DNA of 64,000 bases, from contig BTPG01000003.1 in assembly GCA_036245525.1 (NCBI GenBank), forward strand, positions 157,182,439 through 157,246,438, read 5' to 3'. Of this stretch, positions 34,494-43,973 are shown piece after piece. Every line of letters begins with the position of its first letter. Positions within the stretch are counted from its first letter, which is position 1. The position numbers and the translations under genes are program-made. This DNA comes from Semisulcospira habei (taxonomy: Eukaryota > Mollusca > Gastropoda > Semisulcospiridae). The notes under the pieces are model-generated. The model saw only the letters and a list, made by a program, of their open reading frames with translations. It had not been told where the DNA came from and did no database searches.

Positions 34494-34606
34494 ACCCACT
34501 CTTACTCTAACCCCCACCCCAACCCACTAACGCCCCACACATTCACACATACCCACGCATGCACTCATAACGTATTAACACTGAAAAAAGATTAACAGAT
34601 AACAAT

Positions 34607-34709
34607 GACTAACAAGTGAAAATGACTAACAGGTGAAAATGACTAACATGTGAAAAATGACTAACAGACGAAAATGACTAACGTGTGAAAATGACTAACA
34701 GACGAAAAT
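34607..34709. repeat. 17-bp minisatellite inside the LTR (6 units)
   Basis: gactaaca(n)gtgaaaat repeated six times; also at 41371-41473 and 48145-48247 in LTRs 2 and 3. Confidence 0.85.
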
Positions 34710-36118
34710 CGGCAATGGCTATACAAGTGAAAATGGCCAACGGCTATACAAGGCGGGTAACTTTGTCTCTGTAGTGTCCTCTGTCCCACACTAGACAGGG
34801 TGGCTCGTAACGTAAGAGTACTACCCCTACACCGCAGAGCACCGTAGCCGCGCTTGCCCACGCACGCCTGTGACCGACGCGCAGAACGTAGAATCAGCCT
34901 GCTGTAGCCCAACGTACTTGTCCAACAGGACCGGCTAGCGAAGGCGTTCCGACTCCCGATGATGCGTCACCGTTGGTCATGGAAGATGAAGAGATCGAAG
35001 GACGAAATCTTCGAAGCCAGTGCACTGGAAAAGGGCGCATTGTCAGTCAAAGTGCCAACACAGTTAATTCTGGCCTATTTGACACGCACCTACTCACAAA
35101 CCACGTGAGTTGTGTCTCGTCTCACCCTAATACCCGCCTTGGCCATATTAAATATACAATCATGGATATGAAAGCTTCCTATGTACATTCAACATTCACC
35201 AGGTCAGCACTATTCCATTACACTAACATTAAGCTAGCACAACCACTTGTATAATAACATTGCCACTGCTAAAACCAACATTATCAAAATATCCACATGT
35301 ACATACAACGATATCAAATAATCACCAGCAACCACCCCACGTGACAATCTTATTACATTACATCTAGGACTTAATACAAATATATTTGAAAGGATACCCA
35401 CTTTAATTCATTTTACAACATGGCCCTTTAAATATACTCACTCGGCGACAGCCGAACATAAACAACTAAATCCGACACCCATCACATTACAACCCAACCT
35501 AAAAAACATGGTTAAAGACTCGATTAAAACGTCACTAAAAAACTAGACGAACATACACTTCCGAACCTATGTACACATTCAAACACCCGAGAGCACAGCA
35601 GCTAACTGAGGAAAATGGCATGAATTTACCTGTCACTGGTGAGTCCTCCGGCAGGACGAGACAAACAAGACGAAGACGAACCGGAGGGGTCTTCTGTTGA
35701 GTAGCAGCCGTGGTCGCAAGTCTCTCGGGACACCCACACCCAGGAACACTGGCCGTGGTCTTGCAGGGAGGGTAATACAACCCTCACACAGCTTGTCAAG
35801 GGCTCCAAACGAGGCCGCACCCTGACCCAGACTCTCGCTGCGCTAGCTAACTCGACTGACTGACTGTAATATCCCTCTGCTACCTCGCAGGTTAACTTTA
35901 CCCTGAACACTGTTCGGTTAAAGCTACTTGACGAAAGCGTGCAACCGCTGTAATCGCTCACCGCTAAGCTTGCTGCACGGGCTTTACGATTACGCTCACA
36001 CTACATTTATTAACTTCCCTAAACTAAGGCTATTTACAGAAGTCGGCGACCTACATTTATTAACAAGAAAACGACTTGGCGAAAAAATGAAACAACATGT
36101 CACATCCGTTACGTGACA

Positions 36119-36131
36119 TACCCCCCTCCCA
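36119..36131 (-). other. Polypurine tract, body 1
   Basis: On the minus strand gggaggggggta directly precedes the 3' LTR, the expected plus-strand primer site. Confidence 0.75.
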
Positions 36132-36194
36132 GATCAAACACCCGGGTTTGATTCCTGTATGACTGTCCCAATACTGCTTCCACATTTACAGTTT

Positions 36195-37199
36195 CTACCA
36201 CCCTGTCCTACTCAAAAAGTCAGCAGGAACATTTACTTTACCGGCTATGCTTTCTACTCTAATGGAGAATGGCTGCAACTGCAAAGCCCACCTCATCAGT
36301 CGACTGTTTGTGGATTTAGCTTGTTGCAAGTACTGCAATGGTCTATGGTCGGTCTGTACGACGAATGTTCTACCATACAGATACTGACGGAATTTGTGAA
36401 TTCCCCACACGATTGCAAGACACTCTTTTTCGATGGTGGAGTAGTTACGTTCTGCTTTGGACAGTTTCTTGCTCGCGCATGCAACAGGCTGTAACCCGCT
36501 ACCGTGGTCCTGACATAATACGGCTCCCACACCCCCTTCGGACGCATCTGTCTGCAACACGAAGAGACGATCGAAGTCTGGCAATGAGCACACAGGACCT
36601 GAACACAGTCGCGCCTTCGGCGTCTCAAATGCTGTCTCACATGCATCGTTCCAACCGATCTGTCCAGTCTTTCCTCCCTTGGTTAGGTCGGTTAGTGGGG
36701 CTGCTATGGCCGCAAAGCTAGGAACGAACCGGCGGTAATAATTTGCCAACCCGAGAAACGATCTGACTTGTTTCTTTGTTTGTGGTCGCGGCGCGTCTTT
36801 TATCCGCTGCATCTTGTCTCCCTCTGGTTTTATCTGACCGTTACCCACTGTATGCCCCAGATATTCCAACTGCTTGAACCCCAAGTAACACTTTGTAGGT
36901 CTGGCCGCCAACTGGACCTCTCTTAACCTACCAAAGAGCTGGGCCATACATTGTAAGTGACGTTCTTTAGTGGAGGAAGCAATCATGACATCGTCCATGA
37001 AATTGCTAACTTCTGTCAATCGCAAAGGTTCTAGTAACCTCCTCATCATTCGGGAAAAGATTGCCCCTGCCGTCTTTAACCCGAAAGGCATTACCTTCCA
37101 CTGAAATTGCCCTGCCGGTGTGGTGAAGGCAGTTTTCGGTTTGTCGCTCTCTAACATGGGTACCTGCCAGTAGCCTTTAGCTAGATCTAACTTACTCAA
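36195..37199 (-). CDS. Body 1 Pol, RT C-terminal part plus RNase H
   Basis: 334 codons beginning MSKLDLAKGYWQVPMLESDK, the middle of RT. NFMDDVMIASS supplies the catalytic Asp pair (~residue 68), then the thumb/connection (LEYLGHTV, FLGLANYYRRFVPSFA). RNase H follows: LQTDASEGGVGAVL (~216), ERNYSTIEKECLAIVWGIHK, and TFVVQTDHRPLQYL. The frame ends ~75 bp before the polypurine tract with no integrase after it. Its start overlaps the end of the upstream frame by 4 bases; the family shows these as one continuous RT, so the separation is a one-base frame break. This is the less damaged of the two copies. Confidence 0.88.
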   Translation of the reverse strand: MSKLDLAKGYWQVPMLESDKPKTAFTTPAGQFQWKVMPFGLKTAGAIFSRMMRRLLEPLRLTEVSNFMDDVMIASSTKERHLQCMAQLFGRLREVQLAARPTKCYLGFKQLEYLGHTVGNGQIKPEGDKMQRIKDAPRPQTKKQVRSFLGLANYYRRFVPSFAAIAAPLTDLTKGGKTGQIGWNDACETAFETPKARLCSGPVCSLPDFDRLFVLQTDASEGGVGAVLCQDHGSGLQPVACASKKLSKAERNYSTIEKECLAIVWGIHKFRQYLYGRTFVVQTDHRPLQYLQQAKSTNSRLMRWALQLQPFSIRVESIAGKVNVPADFLSRTGW

Positions 37200-39922
37200 G
37201 TACTTAGCCTTGGACAGTAAGAAAATAGGTACTCCACGTCAGGCATTGGCTCCGCATCGAACACGACCTTTTGGTTCAGTTTTCTAAAATCCACGCAAAA
37301 CCTAACAGTGCCATCTTTCTTCTTCACCAAGACGATCGGTGAGCTGTATGGGGAATTGGCTCTCTCGATTACTCCCATCTCTAGCATAGCATCCACTTCG
37401 GTTTTCACTACCTCTAGTTGAGAATGAGGTAGAGGATATTGCTTCGTTCTCACCGGCACTTCATCAGTCAAATGGATTTCACATGAGTCTAGTGTCGTCC
37501 TCAACGGATAATCTGTCAAAATATCCTTAAACTGGACAGTCAGAGCTTCTATACTAGAATGGATCTCTGGACAGTTAGGATCAAGATGGACGTCGGAGGG
37601 TCTTTCAGACGCTACCAAAGGAATGGTCGGTACTTCCTTTACCACCACGAACGCCTCTCCCCCCTCATCTTCGTCCTCCTCATCTATCACTACTGTAGCT
37701 ACTGACACTCGTTCTTGGAACTTTTTCAACAGATTTGCATGGTACAGTTTATTTTTACTGCCCACCCGTACCCTGTAGTCACACTCTCCGACTCTCTCTA
37801 GAACTTCGAATGGTCCCTGCCAAGCCATCTCCAGCTTGTTGTGTTTAACTGGAAGTAACAACAAAACCTTGTCTCCTGCATTAAAACTGCGTGGTTTGGC
37901 TCTGCGGTCAAAGTGCTGTTTCTGCTTTTTCGAAGCTAGCTTCAAATTCTGTTGCGCTAACCTGCACGTCTCTTCAATGCGATTCCGTAAATCTACTATG
38001 TACTGGCTTGCATCTCTCACCTCTTCTCCCATCTGCTCTTTCGTCCACAGATCCCGTAGAACTGACATGGGCCCCCTTACAGTCTTGCCGTACAATAACT
38101 CGAACGGCGCGAACCCCGTCGATTCCTGAGGAACCTCCCTGTACGCAAACAGCAATGAGGGAATGTATCTGTCCCAACATCGAGGTTGCTCGCTAGCTAA
38201 CTTCTTCAACATGGGCACCAAGGTACCGTTGAAACGTTCTACTAGGCCATTTGCCTGCGGATGGTAAGGGGTAGTACACTTGCCTTGGATGCACAGCAAA
38301 CGGTTGACTTCAGACATCACTTGTGAAGTGAACTGGGACCCTTGGTCGGTGAGTACCTCCCTCGGAATCCCCACCCTAGACCAGATTTCTAACAATGCCT
38401 CAGCGACCCTTTCTGCTTCGATCCCCTTTAAAGGTACTGCCTCGGGGTATCGAGTGGCGTAATCGACGGTCACGAGAATGAACCGGTTTCCTCTGTCGGA
38501 AGCTGGAGCAATAGGCCCCACAATGTCTACCGCTACTCTCTGAAATGGTTCTTCTACTAGCGGAAGCTGTTGCATAGGAACCCGTGGTACTCTCCCTCTT
38601 GGTACTACTTTCTGACATTGTTCGCATGACTCACAGTACCTGCGAACTTGAGCACACAGTCCCGGCCAATAGAAAGTACCCCAAATGCGTTCCCGGGTTC
38701 TCTTGCCTCCCAAATGCCCCCCCATCGGTGGGTCATGCGCTAAACGCATCACAGTCTCCCTCAAAGGCTTCGGGACGACTAACTGGGACGATTGGCTGCC
38801 TCCTTTGCTATAGACCCGATACAGAATTCCCTTCCTCCTGCAAAATTCTATCAGACTCTTCCCTGACGGAATTGCTCGGCCCTCTTCGGCCAACTTCCTA
38901 GCGCGAGCTAGAGTTTCGTCCTGGTTCTGCCACTCTATCAGTTGGGCAGGAGTCACATTGAGATCGGCCTGCTTAACGACTTTAAGCGCGCTCTCTCCCC
39001 CCTTTTCCCTCTGAATCTGAGCTCGAGTTTGGACCGCTGCTGCCATAGCACACTCACTGGCATCGATGGATACGGGACTACGTTTCCCATCTGAAAAAGT
39101 CACCCAGTTTCCTAGGATTACGTCCGGTCCCATGCGCTCCATTACGATAAGTTCGATCGTCCCTCGCACAAATGGTGAATCGATTTCAACCCATGCAGTC
39201 GGATACTTATCAGACTTAGTATGGTCGACGGGGTTGACGTCGATGAACCGACCTGTAAAATCCCTGGGTTCTATCCACTTGGCGGCGATCGCACCCATGT
39301 CTGCGCCGGTATCACGCATGATACGAACTTCCTCTCCCTTGGCTAATCCCTTACTCCACGGGTCGTAGGGCCGGATCGTCCTCATCCCTACGGTCACAGG
39401 CTCTGTCATTACGGCTACTGTCTCAGGGGCAATGGTGACTTGGTTAACTGACACCTTACTCTGACAGTTCCTTGCTACATGCCCTGGTTTGTTACACTTG
39501 AAACACAGCCGTTCCCCAGTCCCCCTGCCTGAACTAGCTGGATCTGCCCTATGTTCTGCTTTGGCCTCAGGGGGTTTATTCGACCCTTTGTCCTTCTTGA
39601 ACGGCGGACGAATCGGCCCCCCACCCAATGGACGCGAGACTGCCCGTTTGGTGTCGATATGGAGCTGCGCTAGCTCCGCGGCCTCTTCACCATTCCTAGG
39701 ACGTTTTTCCCTAACGAACATTTCAAGGTCTGCATTCATAATAGCATAAAGTTGCTCAGACAAAAACACGTCTAGCACTTGTTCTACGTCCTCTATGCTC
39801 TTATGGGCTAAAGTGAACCAACGCTTGACTGAGGTCTTTAACCTAACGAACAACTGAGAAAAACGTTTCGGGACCTTCCTTTCTGGCTTCGCGAAACTGG
39901 CGTCTGTAATATTCAGCGTCAC
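37196..39922 (-). CDS. Body 1 Gag C-terminus, protease, integrase and RT N-terminal part
   Basis: 908 codons. Residues 1-100 continue the SCAN-like Gag domain (FSQLFVRLKTSVKRWF...). A CCHC knuckle CFKCNKPGHVARNC lies at ~140 and a retropepsin active site IMRDTGADMGA at ~202. Integrase follows: H2C2 zinc finger (HDPPMGGHLGG ... CESCEQC, ~394-435), catalytic core with D at ~464 (AVDIVGPIAP), D ~526 (LTDQGSQFTSQ) and E ~562 (HPQANGLVERFNG), and a GPF/Y-like module (WQGPFEVLERVG, ~700). Only then does RT begin (~790), with GVIERANSPYSSPIVLVKKK and VRFCVDFRKLNQ, before the frame break at residue 908. Integrase upstream of RT defines the Gmr1-like group. Confidence 0.9.
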   Translation of the reverse strand: MTLNITDASFAKPERKVPKRFSQLFVRLKTSVKRWFTLAHKSIEDVEQVLDVFLSEQLYAIMNADLEMFVREKRPRNGEEAAELAQLHIDTKRAVSRPLGGGPIRPPFKKDKGSNKPPEAKAEHRADPASSGRGTGERLCFKCNKPGHVARNCQSKVSVNQVTIAPETVAVMTEPVTVGMRTIRPYDPWSKGLAKGEEVRIMRDTGADMGAIAAKWIEPRDFTGRFIDVNPVDHTKSDKYPTAWVEIDSPFVRGTIELIVMERMGPDVILGNWVTFSDGKRSPVSIDASECAMAAAVQTRAQIQREKGGESALKVVKQADLNVTPAQLIEWQNQDETLARARKLAEEGRAIPSGKSLIEFCRRKGILYRVYSKGGSQSSQLVVPKPLRETVMRLAHDPPMGGHLGGKRTRERIWGTFYWPGLCAQVRRYCESCEQCQKVVPRGRVPRVPMQQLPLVEEPFQRVAVDIVGPIAPASDRGNRFILVTVDYATRYPEAVPLKGIEAERVAEALLEIWSRVGIPREVLTDQGSQFTSQVMSEVNRLLCIQGKCTTPYHPQANGLVERFNGTLVPMLKKLASEQPRCWDRYIPSLLFAYREVPQESTGFAPFELLYGKTVRGPMSVLRDLWTKEQMGEEVRDASQYIVDLRNRIEETCRLAQQNLKLASKKQKQHFDRRAKPRSFNAGDKVLLLLPVKHNKLEMAWQGPFEVLERVGECDYRVRVGSKNKLYHANLLKKFQERVSVATVVIDEEDEDEGGEAFVVVKEVPTIPLVASERPSDVHLDPNCPEIHSSIEALTVQFKDILTDYPLRTTLDSCEIHLTDEVPVRTKQYPLPHSQLEVVKTEVDAMLEMGVIERANSPYSSPIVLVKKKDGTVRFCVDFRKLNQKVVFDAEPMPDVEYLFSYCPRLST

Positions 39923-40775
39923 GCCTAAATCTTCTCAGTAAGGTCTCCCTCACCACCTCAAAATCTTTCCCTTGCTCTACTGTCAGCCTAAGGTATGCAT
40001 CACGGGCCTCCCCCTGCAATAGAGGTGCTAACCTGATCCCCCATACCTCTTTCGGCCACCCCTGGGTTTCGGCTACTCTCTCAAAGAGCTGAAGGTAAGA
40101 TTCCACATCTTCCTTATCCTCTAACGGACGCATCTTGAGCGAGTAATGCTGACCAGACTCCGTAACTGACTTCTTTTCCGATGCTGCTAACTGTAATTTG
40201 AGCCGCGTCTCGGCCGCGACAAGCTCTTCTTTCCGTGCTAGTTCCGCGGCAGCTAGCTTACGTTCGGTCAATGCTAAGTCATCCCTCCTAGCCTGCTCGG
40301 CCGCGACGAGCTCTTCTTTCCGTGCTTGTTCCGCGGCAGCTAGCTTACGTTCGGTCAATGCTAAGTCATCCTGCCTAGCCTGCTCAGCCGCCTCACGGTC
40401 CATCTGGAGCCGTCTCTCTGCCGCCTTATGCTCTAGGTCACGTTCCCGTTTTTCTTCCTCTCTCCTAACTTCGGACAGGATGAACTGGGTTAGGGCTCCC
40501 CCACTAAGTCCTAGGCCCTCTCCTATCACTTTATACTGCTCATATGGGTTTACTATCACCCCTAACCCCTCTTTACCTCCCTGATCCCTACTGGGTGTCA
40601 GTCCTGCTGCAGTGAGAGTACGGGTAAGGGTACTCACCACCGTTTCCTTCCGAGAAGGAGTGGCCAAAGTGGCTCCTCTCTCTCCTGGACCCTCATCCCC
40701 TGCACCACCACCCTCGGACTCAGGGTCGTGCCCCGACGTGGCACGGGTGGCCCTGGTCTCCCATTTAGGGGGCAT
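39843..40775 (-). CDS. Body 1 Gag N-terminal part
   Basis: Start chosen at the Met at 40775 (MPPKWETRATRATSGHDPES); the open frame extends 59 codons upstream but that part is hydrophobic and lies in the leader. A long charged coiled-coil region contains a 29-residue tandem repeat (ARQDDLALTERKLAAAEQAR and its near copy; 87-bp DNA period at ~40212-40385). A SCAN/retrotrans-gag-like domain starts at KMRPLEDKEDVESYLQLFER. The frame ends inside that domain at a run of five T (ETFFSVVR then stop), while the neighbouring frame (39922-37196) continues the domain. The two are therefore separated by one extra base or by a +1 shift. Confidence 0.85.
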   Translation of the reverse strand: MPPKWETRATRATSGHDPESEGGGAGDEGPGERGATLATPSRKETVVSTLTRTLTAAGLTPSRDQGGKEGLGVIVNPYEQYKVIGEGLGLSGGALTQFILSEVRREEEKRERDLEHKAAERRLQMDREAAEQARQDDLALTERKLAAAEQARKEELVAAEQARRDDLALTERKLAAAELARKEELVAAETRLKLQLAASEKKSVTESGQHYSLKMRPLEDKEDVESYLQLFERVAETQGWPKEVWGIRLAPLLQGEARDAYLRLTVEQGKDFEVVRETLLRRFRRDAEYYRRQFREARKEGPETFFSVVR

Positions 40776-41111
40776 CCTGATGTGGGTGTCCCGGAGGCAG
40801 CGACGACAACTGCTCCCCAGCAGGACCCCTGACAAAGAAAAAATAAAACAAATAAACACACAGAATACAAACAACGAATAAGGGCTAGACAGTGACAAGA
40901 GCCGAAGGGTCCTCACCACTCGGTACCTGAGTAATGAGAGGCAACCACTCATGCCACCCCCCGTTTATGCGCACTGCACTCTCTGGCCGTGGCCCCTGGC
41001 GCAATACGCCCCCACTCCCGCCAACCGCCCGCTAAATCTTACTCGTACCACAACACGAACAAACGGTCACTGGCGCACAATACCCTAATCTATTACCTCC
41101 CCCTAATCCTT

Positions 41112-41129
41112 ATCCCACCGCTGCCACCA
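41112..41129 (-). other. Primer-binding site, tRNA-Leu type, body 1
   Basis: Minus strand tggtggcagcggtgggat, 4 nt inside the 5' LTR edge. Its complement, atcccaccgctgccacca, equals the 3' end of an animal tRNA-Leu with CCA. Confidence 0.8.
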
Positions 41130-41133
41130 AATA

Positions 41134-42884
41134 TGTCACGACACGCCTGACGGAGTCAGGGCGCCGTGGACAATATGAGTGCTGACACTCGAGAAAACCC
41201 ACCCACTCTAAATAAATCACACAACGCCAGTGATAAACAACAAACAAATCCTTTATTACCCACTCTTACTCTAACCCCCACCCCAACCCACTAACGCCCC
41301 ACACATTCACACATACCCACGCATGCACTCATAACGTATTAACACTGAAAAAAGATTAACAGATAACAATGACTAACAAGTGAAAATGACTAACAGGTGA
41401 AAATGACTAACATGTGAAAAATGACTAACAGACGAAAATGACTAACGTGTGAAAATGACTAACAGACGAAAATCGGCAATGGCTATACAAGTGAAAATGG
41501 CCAACGGCTATACAAGGCGGGTAACTTTGTCTCTGTACAGTGTCCTCTGTCCCACACTAGACAGGGTGGCTCGTAACGTAAGAGTACTACCCCTACACCG
41601 CAGAGCACCGTAGCCGCGATTGCCCACGCACGCCTGTGACCGACGCGCAGAACGTAGAATCAGCCTGCTGTAGCCCAACGTACTTGTCCAACAGGACCGG
41701 CTAGCGAAGGCGTTCCGACTCCCGATGATGCGTCACCGTTGGTCATGGAAGATGAAGAGATCGAAGGACGAAATCTTCGAAGCCAGTGCACTGGAAAAGG
41801 GCGCATTGTCAGTCAAAGTGCCAACACAGTTAATTCTGGCCTATTTGACACGCACCTACTCACAAACCACGTGAGTTGTGTCTCGTCTCACCCTAATACC
41901 CGCCTTGGCCATATTAAATATACAATCATGGATATGAAAGCTTCCTATGTACATTCAACATTCACCAGGTCTGCACAATTCCATTACACTAACATTAAGC
42001 TAGCACAACCACTTGTATAATAACATTGCCACTGCTAAAACCAACATTATCAAAATATCCACATGTACATACAACGATATCAAATAATCACCAGCAACCA
42101 CCCCACGTGACAATCTTATTACATTACATCTAGGACTTAATACAAATATATTTGAAAGGATACCCACTTTAATTCATTTTACAACATGGCCCTTTAAATA
42201 TACTCACTCGGCGACAGCCGAACATAAACAACTAAATCCGACACCCATCACATTACAACCCAACCTAAAAAACATGGTTAAAGACTCGATTAAAACGTCA
42301 CTAAAAAACTAGACGAACATACACTTCCGAACCTATGTACACATTCAAACACCCGAGAGCACAGCAGCTAACTGAGGAAAATGGCATGAATTTACCTGTC
42401 ACTGGTGAGTCCTCCGGCAGGACGAGACAAACAAGACGAAGACGAACCGGAGGGGTCTTCTGTTGAGTAGCAGCCGTGGTCGCAAGTCTCTCGGGACACC
42501 CACACCCAGGAACACTGGCCGTGGTCTTGCAGGGAGGGTAATACAACCCTCACACAGCTTGTCAAGGGCTCCAAACGAGGCCGCACCCTGACCCAGACTC
42601 TCGCTGCGCTAGCTAACTCGACTGACTGACTGTAATATCCCTCTGCTACCTCGCAGGTTAACTTTACCCTGAACACTGTTCGGTTAAAGCTACTTGACGA
42701 AAGCGTGCAACCGCTGTAATCGCTCACCGCTAAGCTTGCTGCACGGGCTTTACGATTACGCTCACACTACATTTATTAACTTCCCTAAACTAAGGCTATT
42801 TACAGAAGTCGGCGACCTACATTTATTAACAAGAAAACGACTTGGCGAAAAAATGAAACAACATGTCACATCCGTTACGTGACA
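41134..42884 (-). repeat. LTR 2 (shared middle LTR)
   Basis: 1751 bp; serves as 5' LTR of body 1 and 3' LTR of body 2. I see no difference from LTR 3 and only the few differences from LTR 1 noted there. Confidence 0.9.
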
Positions 42885-42897
42885 TACCCCCCTCCCA
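42885..42897 (-). other. Polypurine tract, body 2
   Basis: Same minus-strand gggaggggggta next to the LTR as in body 1. Confidence 0.75.
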
Positions 42898-43061
42898 GAT
42901 CAAACACCCGGGTTTGATTCCTGTATGACTGTCCCAATACTGCTTCCACATTTACAGTTTCTACCACCCTGTCCTACTCAAAAAGTCAGCAGGAACATTT
43001 ACTTTACCGGCTATGCTTTCTACTCTAATGGAGAATGGCTGCAACTGCAAAGCCCACCTCA

Positions 43062-43973
43062 TCAGTCGACTGTTTGTGGATTTAGCTTGTTGCAAGTACT
43101 GCAATGGTCTATGGTCGGTCTGTACGACGAATGTTCTACCATACAGATACTGACGGAATTTGTGAATTCCCCACACGATTGCAAGACAGCAAGACACTCT
43201 TTTTCGATGGTGGAGTAGTTACGTTCTGCTTTGGACAGTTTCTTGCTCGCGCATGCAACAGGCTGTAACCCGCTACCGTGGTCCTGACATAATACGGCTC
43301 CCACACCCCCTTCGGACGCATCTGTCTGCAACACGAAGAGACGATCGAAGTCTGGCAATGAGCACACAGGACCTGAACACAGTCGCGCCTTCGGCGTCTC
43401 AAATGCTGTCTCACATGCATCGTTCCAACCGATCTGTCCAGTCTTTCCTCCCTTGGTTAGGTCGGTTAGTGGGGCTGCTATGGCCGCAAAGCTAGGAACG
43501 AACCGGCGGTAATAATTTGCCAACCCGAGAAACGATCTGACTTGTTTCTTTGTTTGTGGTCGCGGCGCGTCTTTTATCCGCTGCATCTTGTCTCCCTCTG
43601 GTTTTATCTGACCGTTACCCACTGTATGCCCCAGATATTCCAACTGCTTGAACCCCAAGTAACACTTTGTAGGTCTGGCCGCCAACTGGACCTCTCTTAA
43701 CCTACCAAAGAGCTGGGCCATACATTGTAAGTGACGTTCTTTAGTGGAGGAAGCAATCATGACATCGTCCATGAAATTGCTAACTTCTGTCAATCGCAAA
43801 GGTTCTAGTAACCTCCTCATCATTCGGGAAAAGATTGCCCCTGCCGTCTTTAACCCGAAAGGCATTACCTTCCACTGAAATTGCCCTGCCGGTGTGGTGA
43901 AGGCAGTTTTCGGTTTGTCGCTCTCTAACATGGGTACCTGCCAGTAGCCTTTAGCTAGATCTAACTTACTCAA
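43062..43973 (-). pseudogene. Body 2 Pol, RT C-terminal part with broken RNase H
   Basis: Matches the body 1 product until ERNYSTIEKECLA, after which an 8-bp tandem duplication (gcaagaca twice, 43181-43196) shifts the frame, giving an unrelated tail and stop. The rest of RNase H survives only in another frame (42961-43197, TFVVQTDHRPLQYL). FMDD and thumb residues are unchanged. Confidence 0.88.

Larger units (their letters stand above)
34370..36118 (-). repeat. LTR 1 (3' LTR of body 1)
   Basis: 1749 bp, tgtcacgaca ... ttacgtgaca on the + strand, so TG...CA ended. Compared with LTRs 2 and 3 it lacks 2 bp (ctctgtagtg versus ctctgtacagtg) and has three substitutions that I noticed. On the minus strand an AATAAA lies at 34493-34488, ~118 bp before the LTR end, placing the RNA 3' end in that region. 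Confidence 0.9.

Noticed and set aside
34607..34709. Regular short repeats resembling a CRISPR array
   Set aside because: 17-bp contiguous minisatellite without spacers, inside an LTR of a eukaryotic retroelement.
35626..35961. 111-codon frame in each LTR
   Set aside because: Identical in all three LTRs because the LTRs are copies; no motif and no sign it is translated.
37836..39749. Plus-strand open frames of 60-105 codons, repeated at 44610-46523
   Set aside because: Antisense to the LTR element's pol; they recur only because the body is duplicated, and show no motif.
40776..40952. Hydrophobic N-terminal extension of Gag as a signal or membrane segment
   Set aside because: It lies in the leader before a better start Met at 40775; hydrophobicity probably reflects C/T-rich leader DNA.
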